NCBI GenBank assembly: GCA_013695665.1
Contig: JACDAB010000103.1
Location: 1-45,000 of the forward strand
Source: Geodermatophilaceae bacterium
Lineage (GTDB): Bacteria > Actinomycetota > Actinomycetes > Mycobacteriales > Geodermatophilaceae
Direction of reading: 5' to 3'
Length of the DNA stretch: 45,000 nucleotides
Position numbers and translations under genes: made by a program. The notes below the pieces were generated by a model, which was not told the DNA's origin, did not search any database, and saw only the letters and a program-made list of their open reading frames with translations. Below are positions 23,695 through 34,111 of this stretch, one piece after another. Positions within the stretch are counted from its first letter, which is position 1. Each line of letters begins with the position of its first letter.

Positions 23695-25533
23695 TCAGAA
23701 GCTCTCCTCGGGGATCTCCATGAGGCTGTTGTCGGTGTTCTCGACGAGAGTGCGCTCCGCGGACAGCCTCGGCAGCACCTGCGCTGCGAAGAACCGCGCC
23801 GATGCGATCTTGCCCTCGTAGAAGGCTCGATCCTTGGCCGACGTCTCACCGCCGACTGCAGCCAGGGCCACCTCGGCGTGGCGAAGCAGCAGCCACCCGG
23901 TCAGCAGGTCGCCGAACGCGAGGAGCAGTCGGGTCGTGTTCTGCCCGACCTTGTAGACGTTGGACATGTCCTCCTGGGCGCTGGTGAGCTGCCCGACCAT
24001 GCTGGCCACCATCGCCTGGGTGTCGCTCAGCGCGGTGGCCAGCAGCGCCCGCTCGGCCTTGAGCCGGCCGTTGCCCGCCTCGTTGTCCAGGAAGGACTGG
24101 ATCTCTCCGAGCAGAGCGGTCAAGGCGCGGCCCTGGTCCTTGACGATCTTGCGGAAGAACAGATCCATCCCCTGGATGGCGGTCGTGCCTTCGTACAGGG
24201 TGTCGATCTTGGAGTCCCGGATGTACTGCTCGATCGGGTAGTCCGTCAGATAGCCCGAGCCACCGAAGACCTGCAGCGACTCCGACCCGAGCAGGGCATA
24301 CGCCCGCTCCGAGCCGAAGCCCTTGACGATCGGCAGCAGCAGATCGTTGATCCGCTTCGCGAGATCGAGGTCGATTCCGTTGTCGGCCGAGGCGCGCCGG
24401 ATGTGATCCTGCCAGCTGGCCGTATAGAGGTACAGCGCCCGCATTCCCTCGGCGTAGGACTTCTGCAGCATCAGCGATCGGCGTACGTCGGCGTGCGCGG
24501 TGATGGGGACGCGCGGCGCGGCCGGGTCAGTGGAGCGGGTGAGGTCGGCGCCCTGGAGCCGGGTCTTGGCGTACTCCAGTGCGTTGAGGTAGCCGGTGGA
24601 CAGCGTCGCGATCGCCTTGGTGCCGACCATCATCCGGGCGCCCTCAATGACCATGAACATCTGCCCGATGCCGCGGTGCACACCGCCGAGGAGGTAGCCG
24701 ACGGCCGGCTGGCGCTCCCCGAAGGTCAGGTCGCACGTGGCCGAGGCCTTGAGGCCCATCTTCGACTCCATGCCGGTGGCGAACACACCGTTGCGAGCGC
24801 CGAGCTCGCCGGTCTCGGCGTCGAAGAGGAACTTCGGCACGATGAAGAGGGACAGACCCTTCGTGCCGGGGCCGGCGCCCTGGGGCCGCGCCAGCACAAG
24901 ATGCAGGATGTTCTCGGTGTAGTCCCAGTCACCGGAGGTGATGAAGCGCTTCGTCCCCTCGATGTGCCAGGTGCCATCCGGCTGCTCGACCGCGCGGCTG
25001 CGACCAGCGCCGACGTCCGAACCGGCATCGGGTTCGGTGAGGACCATGGAGGCGCCCCACTGCCGTTCGATCGCGAGCCTGGCGATCGCCTGCTGCTCCG
25101 GCGTACCGAGGCTGTCGATGACGGATGCGAAAGCGGGCCCAGTCACCATGTAGAGGAACAGCGCCGGATTCGCGCCGAGCAACATTTCCGCGCAGGCCCA
25201 CTGCACCGTGGGCGGGGCGCCATACCCGCCGAGGTGGCCGGGCACGTTGAGCCGCTGCCAGTCACCGTCGAGGTATGCCTGACAGCTCATCTTCAGCGAT
25301 TCGGGAAGCGTGACCGAGTGGGTAGCCGGGTCAAAGACCGGCGGATTGCGATCGGCATCGACGAACGACGCCGCGAGTGGCCCCGTAGCCAGACGATCGA
25401 ATTCGGTTAGCACACTGGCGGCGGTGTCGGGGTCCATGTGGTCGAACGGCGGCGAACCGAGCCAGTCCTGGATGCGCAGGACCTCGAAGAGGTTGAATGT
25501 GAGGTCGCGCACATTGCTCTTGTAGTGCGTCAT
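23695..25533 (-). CDS. Acyl-CoA dehydrogenase (long form)
   Basis: [26 protein letters not shown]..., [45 protein letters not shown]. Confidence 0.93.
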   Translation of the reverse strand: MTHYKSNVRDLTFNLFEVLRIQDWLGSPPFDHMDPDTAASVLTEFDRLATGPLAASFVDADRNPPVFDPATHSVTLPESLKMSCQAYLDGDWQRLNVPGHLGGYGAPPTVQWACAEMLLGANPALFLYMVTGPAFASVIDSLGTPEQQAIARLAIERQWGASMVLTEPDAGSDVGAGRSRAVEQPDGTWHIEGTKRFITSGDWDYTENILHLVLARPQGAGPGTKGLSLFIVPKFLFDAETGELGARNGVFATGMESKMGLKASATCDLTFGERQPAVGYLLGGVHRGIGQMFMVIEGARMMVGTKAIATLSTGYLNALEYAKTRLQGADLTRSTDPAAPRVPITAHADVRRSLMLQKSYAEGMRALYLYTASWQDHIRRASADNGIDLDLAKRINDLLLPIVKGFGSERAYALLGSESLQVFGGSGYLTDYPIEQYIRDSKIDTLYEGTTAIQGMDLFFRKIVKDQGRALTALLGEIQSFLDNEAGNGRLKAERALLATALSDTQAMVASMVGQLTSAQEDMSNVYKVGQNTTRLLLAFGDLLTGWLLLRHAEVALAAVGGETSAKDRAFYEGKIASARFFAAQVLPRLSAERTLVENTDNSLMEIPEESF

Positions 25534-25656
25534 CGTTCGGAGCGCTCCAGACGAACCCGGCGACGGTGGACAGTCGGTGAGAGCCACAGCGTCACCGCGA
25601 GACACCGTCGTCGGTGCTCCGCCTCCGAGGGGTAGCTACTGGCACCCGCAAATATA

Positions 25657-25670
25657 TTACCGGCCAGTAA
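25657..25670. promoter_or_regulatory. Candidate TetR-type operator upstream of acyl-CoA dehydrogenase
   Basis: TTACCGGCCAGTAA: 14-bp dyad with one mismatched pair in a locally AT-rich stretch (AAATATATTACCGGCCAGTAA). Confidence 0.45.
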
Positions 25671-25688
25671 CTTGTGCAAGGTCCAGGT

Positions 25689-26144
25689 TCAGAGATCGAA
25701 CTCCGACGGGGCGATTCCCGCCGCGAAGCAGGCATCCCTGACCGCGACCCGCTCGTTCTCGTCGAAGTTGCCATCGGCGCCGCCGATGATGATCCCGATC
25801 TGGATCACCGCGCGGGCCTGATCCTGCTTCGGCTTCAGCTTGGCGATCGCCTGGATGCACTCCACCTTGCCGAAGTCGTAGTCCGAGGTCAGCTTGTTGC
25901 AGTAGTTGTCGAAGGTCTCGCGCAGCTCCGCCGCGGGGAAGATGGACAGCACGTCATTGCTGGAAATCAGGCCGGCGACCTTGGCACGCTCGCTCTGGTC
26001 GATGGTCCCGTCCGATGCCGCGATGAGCGCGCACATGGCCATCGTGCCGTTCTTGAAGTCCTTGTTCTTGAACTGGCTCGTCTTCGTCTTGAGCTGACTG
26101 GACATGTCCTGCGAACGCTGCTTGAGCTGATCCCACAAAGCCAT
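25689..26144 (-). CDS. terB: TerB family tellurite resistance protein
   Basis: MALWDQLKQRSQDMSSQLKTKTSQFKNKDFKNGTMAMCALIAASDGTIDQSERAKVAGLI...GGADGNFDENER. Confidence 0.92.
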   Translation of the reverse strand: MALWDQLKQRSQDMSSQLKTKTSQFKNKDFKNGTMAMCALIAASDGTIDQSERAKVAGLISSNDVLSIFPAAELRETFDNYCNKLTSDYDFGKVECIQAIAKLKPKQDQARAVIQIGIIIGGADGNFDENERVAVRDACFAAGIAPSEFDL

Positions 26145-26360
26145 CGACGTACTCCCTCTGTCACGGTGCCCGTCCGGGCGAATGGGACGGGATCTGCTGT
26201 TCGTCTTCCACTGTCCCATGAGAGCCGGGTGTCATGATCGGCGGCGCTGCGATCTGGCAGCGGTGACCGCGATGCGCGTCGATTGATCTAGAGTCAGGGA
26301 ATCGCCTGCCTCGGCGGACAGGACAAGTGGGGTAGGCCAAACCCAAGTGTGGAGGATTTC

Positions 26361-26942
26361 ATGGGAGTCAGCCTGAACAAGGGCGGCAACGTCTCGTTGA
26401 CCAAGGAGGCTGGTGCAGCCGGCCTCAGTGCGGTCCTGGTGGGACTGGGCTGGGACGCGCGCAGCACGACGGGAGCCGACTTCGACCTCGACGCCAGCGC
26501 GATCGCTCTGGCGTCCAGCGGCAAGGCCCTGTCAGACCAGCACTTCGTCTTCTTCAACAACCTGGCCACTCCGGATGGGTCGATCCAGCACACCGGGGAC
26601 AACCTCACCGGCGAAGGCGAAGGCGACGACGAGGCGATCAACGTGAACCTGTCCGTCGTACCGCAGGACATCGACAAGATCGTCTTCCCGGTGTCCATCT
26701 ACGACGCCGAAACCCGGTCGCAAAGCTTCGGCCAGGTACGGAACGCCTTCATCCGGGTGGTCAATCAGGCCAACAACGCGGAACTGGCCCGATACGACCT
26801 CACCGAGGACGCCTCGACCGAGACTGCGATGATCTTCGGCGAGCTCTACCGCAACGGTGCGGAGTGGAAGTTCCGCGCCGTCGGGCAGGGATACGCCTCC
26901 GGACTGCGCGGCATCGCCCAGGACTACGGAATCAACGTCTAG
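26361..26942 (+). CDS. terD: TerD family protein
   Basis: [17 protein letters not shown]...GLGWD...[11 protein letters not shown]...[13 protein letters not shown]. Confidence 0.95.
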   Translation: MGVSLNKGGNVSLTKEAGAAGLSAVLVGLGWDARSTTGADFDLDASAIALASSGKALSDQHFVFFNNLATPDGSIQHTGDNLTGEGEGDDEAINVNLSVVPQDIDKIVFPVSIYDAETRSQSFGQVRNAFIRVVNQANNAELARYDLTEDASTETAMIFGELYRNGAEWKFRAVGQGYASGLRGIAQDYGINV

Positions 26943-27030
26943 CCGTGCGAGATCCTCACGCAGGTTCGGTCCTGCACATCTGACCTCAGCCGGAGACCCC
27001 GCCGGGCACCTCCTCACGGAAAGACGGTTC

Positions 27031-28149
27031 GTGGTTCTCAGAACTTTCGGTTGGTCCTTCGGGCTGACCGCGCTGGCGTTGGTCGGGGCGCTGTACCTCG
27101 GCGGTCCCGAGACGCTGCTCATCGTGGCCATCCTCATCGTGCTCGAGGTCTCGCTGTCCTTCGACAACGCGGTGATCAACGCCACCGTGCTGGTGCGGAT
27201 GAGCCCGCTGTGGCAGACGATCTTCCTGACCATCGGCATCGCCATCGCCGTATTCGGGATGCGGCTGGTGTTCCCCCTCGTGCTGGTGGGAATCACCGCG
27301 TCGCTCAACCCGGTCGACGTGGTGACGTTGGCACTGGAGGGTGGCTCGGTCGAGACGGAAGGAACCTATGCCTTCCTGCTCGAGGAGGCGTATCCGTCGA
27401 TCGCCGCGTTCGGCGGAATGTTCCTGCTGATCCTCTTCCTGGAGTTCATCCTCGAGGAGCGCGAGCACACCTGGCTGACCTGGCTGGAGCGCCCGCTGGC
27501 GAAGATCGGCAAGGTGGACCAGCTCGCCGTGGTCATTGCCATCTCGCTACTGGTCATCGCGGCGCAGACCTGGGCCAGCGACTACGCCGAGACCGTCCTG
27601 CTGTCGGGGCTGCTCGGAGCCGTCACCTACATCCTGGTCAACAGCCTCGGGCAGCTGTTCGAGTCGCAGGGCATTATTGCCGCCGAGGAGCAGGCGCCCG
27701 AGACCGACGGCAGCAGCGGACCGACCCCGCTCGTGGTGGCCACGGGCAAGGCGGCGTTCTTCCTGTTCCTCTACCTCGAGGTCCTCGACGCCTCGTTCAG
27801 CTTCGACGGTGTTATCGGCGCGTTCGCCATCAGCCAGGACATCTTCATCATCGCCACCGGCCTTGGTGTCGGCGCCCTCTACATCCGGTCCTTGACGGTG
27901 TACCTCGTCCGCCAGGGAACGCTGGACGACTATGTGTATCTCGAGCACGGTGCGCACTGGGCCATCGGCGCCCTGGCGATTCTGCTGCTCGTCACGATCG
28001 AGTTCCACATCCCCGAACTCATCACCGGCCTGATCGGCGTCGGGTTCATCATCGGGGCCTTCCTCAGCTCGGTGGTGCGCAACCGCCGGGTTGCCGCGGC
28101 CGCACCGGACGGGTCCACTCCCAAGGTCGAGGTCGATCAGCGCGCGTAG
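27031..28149 (+). CDS. TerC/DUF475 family integral membrane protein
   Basis: VVLRTFGWSFGLTALALVGALYLGGPETLLIVAILIVLEVSLSFDNAVINATVL...LEVLDASFSFDGVIGAFAIS; in-frame GTG 27031 preferred over the track start. Confidence 0.9.
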   Translation: MVLRTFGWSFGLTALALVGALYLGGPETLLIVAILIVLEVSLSFDNAVINATVLVRMSPLWQTIFLTIGIAIAVFGMRLVFPLVLVGITASLNPVDVVTLALEGGSVETEGTYAFLLEEAYPSIAAFGGMFLLILFLEFILEEREHTWLTWLERPLAKIGKVDQLAVVIAISLLVIAAQTWASDYAETVLLSGLLGAVTYILVNSLGQLFESQGIIAAEEQAPETDGSSGPTPLVVATGKAAFFLFLYLEVLDASFSFDGVIGAFAISQDIFIIATGLGVGALYIRSLTVYLVRQGTLDDYVYLEHGAHWAIGALAILLLVTIEFHIPELITGLIGVGFIIGAFLSSVVRNRRVAAAAPDGSTPKVEVDQRA

Positions 28150-28172
28150 CGCTGGCTAGGAGCGTTCGCGCT

Positions 28173-28751
28173 ATGTCTGTCAGCCTGTCCAAGGGTCAGC
28201 GGGTCTCCCTGTCCAAGCGCGGCGGCGGCACGCTGTCACGGGTCAGGATGGGTCTGGGCTGGGATGCCGTCCAGAAGAAGGGCCTCTTCGGCAAGATGAA
28301 GTCCCAGGACATCGACCTCGACGCATCGGTGTTGCTGTTCGACCGCAACAACCAGCTGGTGGACGCCGTGTGGTTCGGTCAGCTACGCAGCGCCGACGGC
28401 TCGGTGGTCCACACCGGGGACAACCTCACCGGCGCCGGCGAGGGTGACGACGAGTCAATCATCGTCGACCTCGCCGTCCTGCCGGCACACGTCACCGCCC
28501 TGCTGTTCACGGTGAACTCGTTCACCGGACAGAACTTCAGTCAGATCGAGAACGCCTTCTGCCGCCTCGTCGACGAGACCAATCAAGACGAACTGGCCCG
28601 ATTCGACCTGTCCGGTTCGGGCGCCCACAACGCCCAGCTGATGGCGAAGGTCAGCCGAGACGGTTCAGGCTGGTCGATGACGGCGATCGGGGCGACGACG
28701 TCGGGGCGCACGGTCCAGGACCTGGTCCCGGCCGCGCTGGGTCATCTCTGA
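28173..28751 (+). CDS. TerD family protein
   Basis: MSVSLSKGQRVSLSKRGGGTLSRVRMGLGWDA...DIDLDASVLLFD...GDNLTGAGEGDDESI. Confidence 0.93.
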   Translation: MSVSLSKGQRVSLSKRGGGTLSRVRMGLGWDAVQKKGLFGKMKSQDIDLDASVLLFDRNNQLVDAVWFGQLRSADGSVVHTGDNLTGAGEGDDESIIVDLAVLPAHVTALLFTVNSFTGQNFSQIENAFCRLVDETNQDELARFDLSGSGAHNAQLMAKVSRDGSGWSMTAIGATTSGRTVQDLVPAALGHL

Positions 28752-28756
28752 GGAGA

Positions 28757-30274
28757 TCAGCGGCTGCCGGTTGGGAGCAGGCCGCGCTGGCGGGCCAGCT
28801 GCAACCAGCCTGGGTACTCGTTCATCAGCAACTCGAACAGCTCGCCGTCAGGGATTGTCGCCGGATCCTCGACGGCGAAGAAGTTCGCATTGTCGACGTA
28901 GCGGCCGGCCAAGGTGTCGAGTTCCTCGAGAAACTCGAACTCCCCGCCGGACTTGCGCCCGCCACCCCATCGGCTCGGCTTCTGCACCGCTGCCCCCGGC
29001 TGAAATGACTGCGACGACTTTCCGATCGCCAGGAACTGCCAGAACAGCGGCTCGAAGGACGAGGCGATGAGCTGGTCCCGCGTGAACGCCTCATCCATCG
29101 TTCGGCCGTCTGTCACGAACATCACATACACCGGCAGTTCCTGAGCGAACGGCGCGTGCCGTAGGTCCGCCGTACCGAAGTAGTGCTGGCGGACCAGCTG
29201 CATCGCCTTGCCGTAGTACGTCGCCCCTTCCAGCTTGTGCCGGCGCAGCATCTCGTTGACGTACGTCGCATGGTTGGCCAGCTGCAAGGATCCGGCGGCA
29301 TAGCCCTCCTTACCGAAGAGAAACACGTCGACGTCACCGTCGTCGTCGAATCGCAGCCCGAGGGCCAGGATCCGCTCGGCCAGCTTCTGGATCTTGCCCG
29401 AGCGGTAGAGGCCGTGCATCGATCCGGAAATGTCCAGACACAGTGCGACGCGAGCGGTGTGCTCCCCGAGGCCGCGCTTCTCCAGTGACACCGCCGCGGT
29501 CTTGGTGAGGGAGAGCAGCTGCGGGCTCGCGCTCGCGATCTTCTTCTCCATGTTCATGAGCTGCTGCTTCTTGAGGCTGAGCTGTCCGCCGCCGCCCTGC
29601 TGAGGCGGTGGGTACGGCGCCGGCTGCCCCTGCGGGGGTGGATTGGTCGAGGTCGGTGGCCCGCTCGGCGGCGGGTAGGTGGGCTGCTGCCGTGGGGCCG
29701 GCTGCTGCCTGGCCGGCGGCGGTGCCGGCTGCCGGACCGGCGGTGGAGCGGGAGTGTCGTCCACGGAGATGCCGAAGTCGGTGGCGAGCCCCGCCAGGCC
29801 CGACGCGTACCCCTGGCCGACCGCCCGGAACTTCCACGCACCCTGCCGCCGGTACACCTCGCCGAAGAGGAATGCCTTCTCGTTGGCGGCGTCGGTGATA
29901 TCGAAGCGGGCCAGCTCGACACCTCCGGCGTCGTCGTACAGGCGCAGGTGCAAGCCGGGCACCCGGCCGAACGTCGTACCGTCCACACTCGCCCCGAAAA
30001 CCACCCGGTCAATCTCGGGCGGCAGCCTGGCGAGGTCGACTCCGACGGTGTCCTCGACACCGCCGGCGACCGGCGCCTTGCCTCGATGGCGAACCGCACC
30101 ACTCGCTCCGGACGGCTGGTTGTAGAAGACGAAGTCCGCATCCGAGCGGACTTTCCCTGCTGCGGTCAGGAGCAGCGCCGAGGAGTCCACATCAGCCGAT
30201 CCCCGCCACCCCAACACGACGCGGATCCGGCCGACCGAGATCGAGATGTTGGCGCCCTTGGCCATACTCGTCAT
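28757..30274 (-). CDS. TerD domain - Pro/Gln-rich linker - vWA domain protein (TerF-like)
   Basis: N-terminal TerD-like (VLGWRGSADVDSSALLL), PPP/Q-rich linker, vWA (ALCLDISGSMHGLY, VMFVTDG). Confidence 0.9.
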   Translation of the reverse strand: MTSMAKGANISISVGRIRVVLGWRGSADVDSSALLLTAAGKVRSDADFVFYNQPSGASGAVRHRGKAPVAGGVEDTVGVDLARLPPEIDRVVFGASVDGTTFGRVPGLHLRLYDDAGGVELARFDITDAANEKAFLFGEVYRRQGAWKFRAVGQGYASGLAGLATDFGISVDDTPAPPPVRQPAPPPARQQPAPRQQPTYPPPSGPPTSTNPPPQGQPAPYPPPQQGGGGQLSLKKQQLMNMEKKIASASPQLLSLTKTAAVSLEKRGLGEHTARVALCLDISGSMHGLYRSGKIQKLAERILALGLRFDDDGDVDVFLFGKEGYAAGSLQLANHATYVNEMLRRHKLEGATYYGKAMQLVRQHYFGTADLRHAPFAQELPVYVMFVTDGRTMDEAFTRDQLIASSFEPLFWQFLAIGKSSQSFQPGAAVQKPSRWGGGRKSGGEFEFLEELDTLAGRYVDNANFFAVEDPATIPDGELFELLMNEYPGWLQLARQRGLLPTGSR

Positions 30275-30357
30275 GCCCGGATTGTGTCAGCACCGCGTTG
30301 TCCACCGTTCACCTCGGTCGCGTCGCCGATCTGAGGATCTCGGCTAGCGTTGTTGGA

Positions 30358-31509
30358 ATGCGACACTTCGCCCATCTGGGTACCGGCGAGCGGCGGCGCC
30401 TGTTCGTCCGCGAGCCCGAGGAAATCGGCCCCGGCGCCGAGCGGGAGATCCGCGCGATCGCGTTGGGCGCGACGCTGTACTCCCCGGCCATCCGCCCGAC
30501 GCTGGCCGCGGACATCGCCAAACGCGCAGCCGGCGGCGTCCTGAGTCACGTCCTCTGCCTGGAGGACTCCGTGGCCGATGACCAGGTCGAGGCGGCGGAA
30601 GCGAACCTCGTCAGCCAGCTGCAGGCCTACGCCGACAGTGGCGGCGGCGAGTCCCAGCTGTTCATCCGGGTGCGGGCGCCTGATCAGATTCCGGACCTGC
30701 TCGCCAGACTGGGGTCGGCCGCGAGCGTTCTCGCGGGTTTCGTGTTGCCCAAATTCACCGCGCCCACGGGCCGTAAGTACTTCGACGCGATGGACAGCGC
30801 GCACACCGACCTGCTGGTCATGCCGGTTGTCGAGTCGCCCGAGGTGGTGCACCAGGAGAGTCGCACGGAGGTCCTGTGCGGCATCGCGCACCTGCTGGCC
30901 GAGCACCGTGAGCAGGTGCTCGCCGTGCGGATCGGTGCCGCGGACCTGTGCGCGGTCTTCGGACTGCGCCGCGACCGGGAGCTTTCCATCTACGACCTGC
31001 ACCCGGTGGCGTCAGTGATCTCCGACATCGTGACGATGCTCGGCCGTGCCGACGGGACCGGCTTCGTGATCACCGGCCCGGTGTGGGAGTACTTTTCCGC
31101 GCACCCGCGGCTGTTCAAGCCACTGTTGCGGACGACGCCGTTCGCCGAGCACGCGGGCCTGCGGCTGCGCAGCGATCTGCTGGCCGGGGATCTCGATGGC
31201 CTGATCCGCGAAATCGTGCTGGACAAGGCGAACGGCATGACCGGCAAGACCGTCATCCATCCCAGTCACGTGCACGCCGTCCACGCCCTCCTCGCGGTCA
31301 CCGCCGAGGAGTACGACGACGCCAGCGACATCCTCGGCGAGGACGCTCACAACGGCGGTGTACGCCGCTCGCAGCACGGGAACAAGATGAACGAGGCGAA
31401 GCCTCACCGTGCGTGGGCGAACCGCACGCTGTCGCGGTCGCGGGTCTTCGGGGTGACCCGGCCGGGCGTCGGCATCGTCGACCTGCTCGGCGCGGGCGGT
31501 CAGCGGTGA
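30358..31509 (+). CDS. HpcH/HpaI aldolase/citrate lyase (CitE-like) family protein of Ter locus
   Basis: GATLYSPAIRPTLAADIAKR, LCLEDSVADDQVEAAEANL, GFVLPKF, GKTVIHPSHV. Confidence 0.85.
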   Translation: MRHFAHLGTGERRRLFVREPEEIGPGAEREIRAIALGATLYSPAIRPTLAADIAKRAAGGVLSHVLCLEDSVADDQVEAAEANLVSQLQAYADSGGGESQLFIRVRAPDQIPDLLARLGSAASVLAGFVLPKFTAPTGRKYFDAMDSAHTDLLVMPVVESPEVVHQESRTEVLCGIAHLLAEHREQVLAVRIGAADLCAVFGLRRDRELSIYDLHPVASVISDIVTMLGRADGTGFVITGPVWEYFSAHPRLFKPLLRTTPFAEHAGLRLRSDLLAGDLDGLIREIVLDKANGMTGKTVIHPSHVHAVHALLAVTAEEYDDASDILGEDAHNGGVRRSQHGNKMNEAKPHRAWANRTLSRSRVFGVTRPGVGIVDLLGAGGQR

Positions 31510-31531
31510 CAGCTGTCGCCCGTGCGCGGAG

Positions 31532-34111
31532 GTGACCGACCCGTCGGAGTCGCCGGTGTGGACCGGGAGCTGGGTCACCGCCCGCTGGGGTTTCCACATG
31601 CGGACAGGCGAGTCGCCGCTGCGTGTTCCAGTGTCCGACCTGCTCGGCATCGCACTGCGGCGCAATCCCCGGCGTACGCACCTGTTGGTCTCGACGGTCC
31701 TGGGAAAGCATGTGCCGACCGACCCTCGACTGGTGCTGGCAGCGGGGCGGCTGCTCGGAACCTTGGTTGCCGATCAGCTGTCCCCTGACATCTCGCCGAC
31801 GCCACCCACCTGGGAGCGGCTCGGGCGGTTGCTGCAGGCCGCCATCCGCGGAGCACCCGGCTCGGCGGCCGCCATGCTGCGTGCGGTTCCCGAGCCCACC
31901 GGTTGCGGTTCGGGCGTCGTCGTCCTCGGTTACGCCGAAACTGCAACCGGCCTCGGGCACGCGGTCTCCGACGCGCTGCCGGACAGTTACTACCTGCACT
32001 CGACCCGACGCGCGGTGACCGGTGCCGAGGCAGTGGCCGGCTTCGAGGAAGAGCACAGTCACGCCACGAGCCACCTGCTGCTGCCTGAGGTCCCCGGCGC
32101 CCTCCTCGGCGACGGACCGCTGGTCCTCGTCGACGACGAGCTGAGCACCGGGCAAACGGTGCGCAACACGATCGCCGCGCTGCATCGGCTGACACCACGT
32201 CGGCGCTACGTCGTGGCCGCCCTGGCGGATCTGCGGAGTCACGACGATCGGGTGGCGATGGACCGGCTCGCCGAACGCCTCGACACCAGCATCGTCGTCG
32301 TCGCACTCGCCACCGGTGAGGTCGGATTGCCCGCCGACCCGCCCAGCCTCGAGGACCTCCGCACCATCGGGGGCCTCCGCACCATCGACGAGCAGGGTGG
32401 TCGAGACGGCAGCAGTCACCGCCCGGCGGCCCGGATTGTGGTGGACGATCTCTGGCCGCGGGGACTGCGCGACGGTGCCCGACATGGATGGCTGCGCACC
32501 GACCGCGCGGCACTCGACCGGCAACTGCCACGCCTGGCGGCGCGGCTGGCAACTGAGGTTGCCGGCGACGGCAGCGTGCTTGTGCTGGGCACCGAGGAGC
32601 TGATGTACACGCCACTGCGGCTCGCGGTCGCTCTGGCCGAGGTGACCCACGCGCAGGTGCGCTACTCGACGACGACCCGGTCGCCGGCGGCTCCGGTAGA
32701 CGACCCGGGATATCCGCTGCGCACAGCACTGGCGTTCTGCGCCGGTGACGAGCAGGCCGAACGCTATGCGTACAACGTCGCGCCGGGTGCCGGCGAGACC
32801 CGCTTCGACACCATCGTGGTCGTCACCGACACCGAGGCGCCCGACCTGCTGAATGCGGTCGGTGGATGCTGCGACCAGCTGGTCGTCGTACCGCTGCCGT
32901 CCTACCGCCCGGGGGCCCTGCCGGCGCCCCTGCGGGGTCCGCAGTTCGGCTCGTACGCCGCAGACGAGGTGAGCTGGCTGCTCCAGGATCTGTCGCACGT
33001 GTCGCTCGAGGCACCGACCGAGGAGCGCGAGGAGGCGATCCAGTCCGGTGGGGGTCACTACGCCGAGTCGCTGCCGGTGGAGTACGTCCCCTCCGCGGAG
33101 TACCGCCAGCTCTTCGAGAAGGCATTGGCCGCCTCCGCCGCCCGCGTCGCGACCGCCGTCGGTGTCGTCACCGAACTCGTGCTGGCCCGGCGGGGTGATG
33201 AGGCGGTGCTGGTGTCGCTGGCGCGGGCCGGCACCCCGATCGGCATCCTGATGCGGCGATGGGCGCAGTTCGCCCGCAACCTCGACGTACCCCACTATGC
33301 GGTGTCCATCGTCCGCGGTCGCGGGATCGACCCGGTCGCGCTGCGTTGGCTGGCCGCGCACCACGATCCGGCGCGGGTGATGTTCGTCGACGGGTGGACC
33401 GGCAAGGGGGCGATCGTGCGGGAACTCCAGGCCGCGCTCGTCGCGCACGCCACGACGACCGGGCAGCACTTCGCCGGTGATCTTGCCGTCCTCGCCGATC
33501 CGGGGCATTGCGTGTCGCTCTACGGCACCCGCGACGACTTCCTCGTGCCGTCCGCCTGCCTGAACTCAACCGTGTCAGGCCTGGTCAGCCGGACCGTCCT
33601 CAACGACGACCTGATCGGACCCGGCGACTTCCACGGCGCGAAGTTCTACGCCGAGCTGGCCGACGTCGACGTGTCCGCACAGTTTCTCGACGCGGTCAGC
33701 GCGCAGTTCGACTCGGTCGCTGACGACGTCACAGCTGCGCGTGCTGAGCGGCCCACGGGGCCGACGTGGCGGGGGTGGGCCGCGATCGAGGAAATTAGCG
33801 CGGACTACGGGATCGGTGATGTGAACCTGGTCAAACCGGGGGTCGGTGAGACCACACGGGTGCTGCTGCGCCGGGTGCCCTGGCGGATCCTGGCGCGAGC
33901 CGACGCCGCTGCCGACATCGAGCACGTCCTGCTGCTCGCCGAGGAGCGCGGCGTGCCGGTGGAGTACGTCGAGGCGCTGCCGTACTCCTGCGTCGGCCTG
34001 ATCCATCCGCAGTTCACCCGCGGGGCCATCGGCGCGACCGGAACGCGTGCCGCGGTGCAGCCCCGCGGGGCCATCGGCGCGACCGGAACGCGTGCCGCGG
34101 TGCAGCCGTGA
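31532..34111 (+). CDS. Phosphoribosyltransferase - TRSP domain - StiP/PRTase_1-type fusion protein
   Basis: PRPP-loop-like LVLVDDELSTGQTVRNT; literal TTRSPAAPVDDPGYPLR; C-terminal half LVSLARAGTPIGILMRRW...FVDGWTGKGAI as in StiP/PRTase_1. Confidence 0.82.
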   Translation: MTDPSESPVWTGSWVTARWGFHMRTGESPLRVPVSDLLGIALRRNPRRTHLLVSTVLGKHVPTDPRLVLAAGRLLGTLVADQLSPDISPTPPTWERLGRLLQAAIRGAPGSAAAMLRAVPEPTGCGSGVVVLGYAETATGLGHAVSDALPDSYYLHSTRRAVTGAEAVAGFEEEHSHATSHLLLPEVPGALLGDGPLVLVDDELSTGQTVRNTIAALHRLTPRRRYVVAALADLRSHDDRVAMDRLAERLDTSIVVVALATGEVGLPADPPSLEDLRTIGGLRTIDEQGGRDGSSHRPAARIVVDDLWPRGLRDGARHGWLRTDRAALDRQLPRLAARLATEVAGDGSVLVLGTEELMYTPLRLAVALAEVTHAQVRYSTTTRSPAAPVDDPGYPLRTALAFCAGDEQAERYAYNVAPGAGETRFDTIVVVTDTEAPDLLNAVGGCCDQLVVVPLPSYRPGALPAPLRGPQFGSYAADEVSWLLQDLSHVSLEAPTEEREEAIQSGGGHYAESLPVEYVPSAEYRQLFEKALAASAARVATAVGVVTELVLARRGDEAVLVSLARAGTPIGILMRRWAQFARNLDVPHYAVSIVRGRGIDPVALRWLAAHHDPARVMFVDGWTGKGAIVRELQAALVAHATTTGQHFAGDLAVLADPGHCVSLYGTRDDFLVPSACLNSTVSGLVSRTVLNDDLIGPGDFHGAKFYAELADVDVSAQFLDAVSAQFDSVADDVTAARAERPTGPTWRGWAAIEEISADYGIGDVNLVKPGVGETTRVLLRRVPWRILARADAAADIEHVLLLAEERGVPVEYVEALPYSCVGLIHPQFTRGAIGATGTRAAVQPRGAIGATGTRAAVQP
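34017..34107 (+). repeat. Perfect 45-bp tandem duplication at the 3' end of the PRTase-TRSP-StiP CDS
   Basis: CCCGCGGGGCCATCGGCGCGACCGGAACGCGTGCCGCGGTGCAGC repeated twice exactly; encodes RGAIGATGTRAAVQP x2. Confidence 0.97.

Noticed and set aside
27051-28172. First ~374 codons of track ORF 27051..28751 as part of the TerD protein
   Set aside because: This part lies out of frame inside the DUF475 gene and is Arg-rich without motifs; TerD starts at 28173 (MSVSLSKGQRVSL).
29580-29760. Pro/Gln-rich repetitive tract in the TerD-vWA gene as a possible repeat array
   Set aside because: Irregular low-complexity linker coding sequence (PPPxxQ), not a direct repeat or CRISPR-like array.
31298-33508. 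736-aa minus-strand ORF opposite the PRTase-TRSP-StiP gene
   Set aside because: Shadow ORF with no domain motif; sense strand has PRPP-loop and TRSP motifs.
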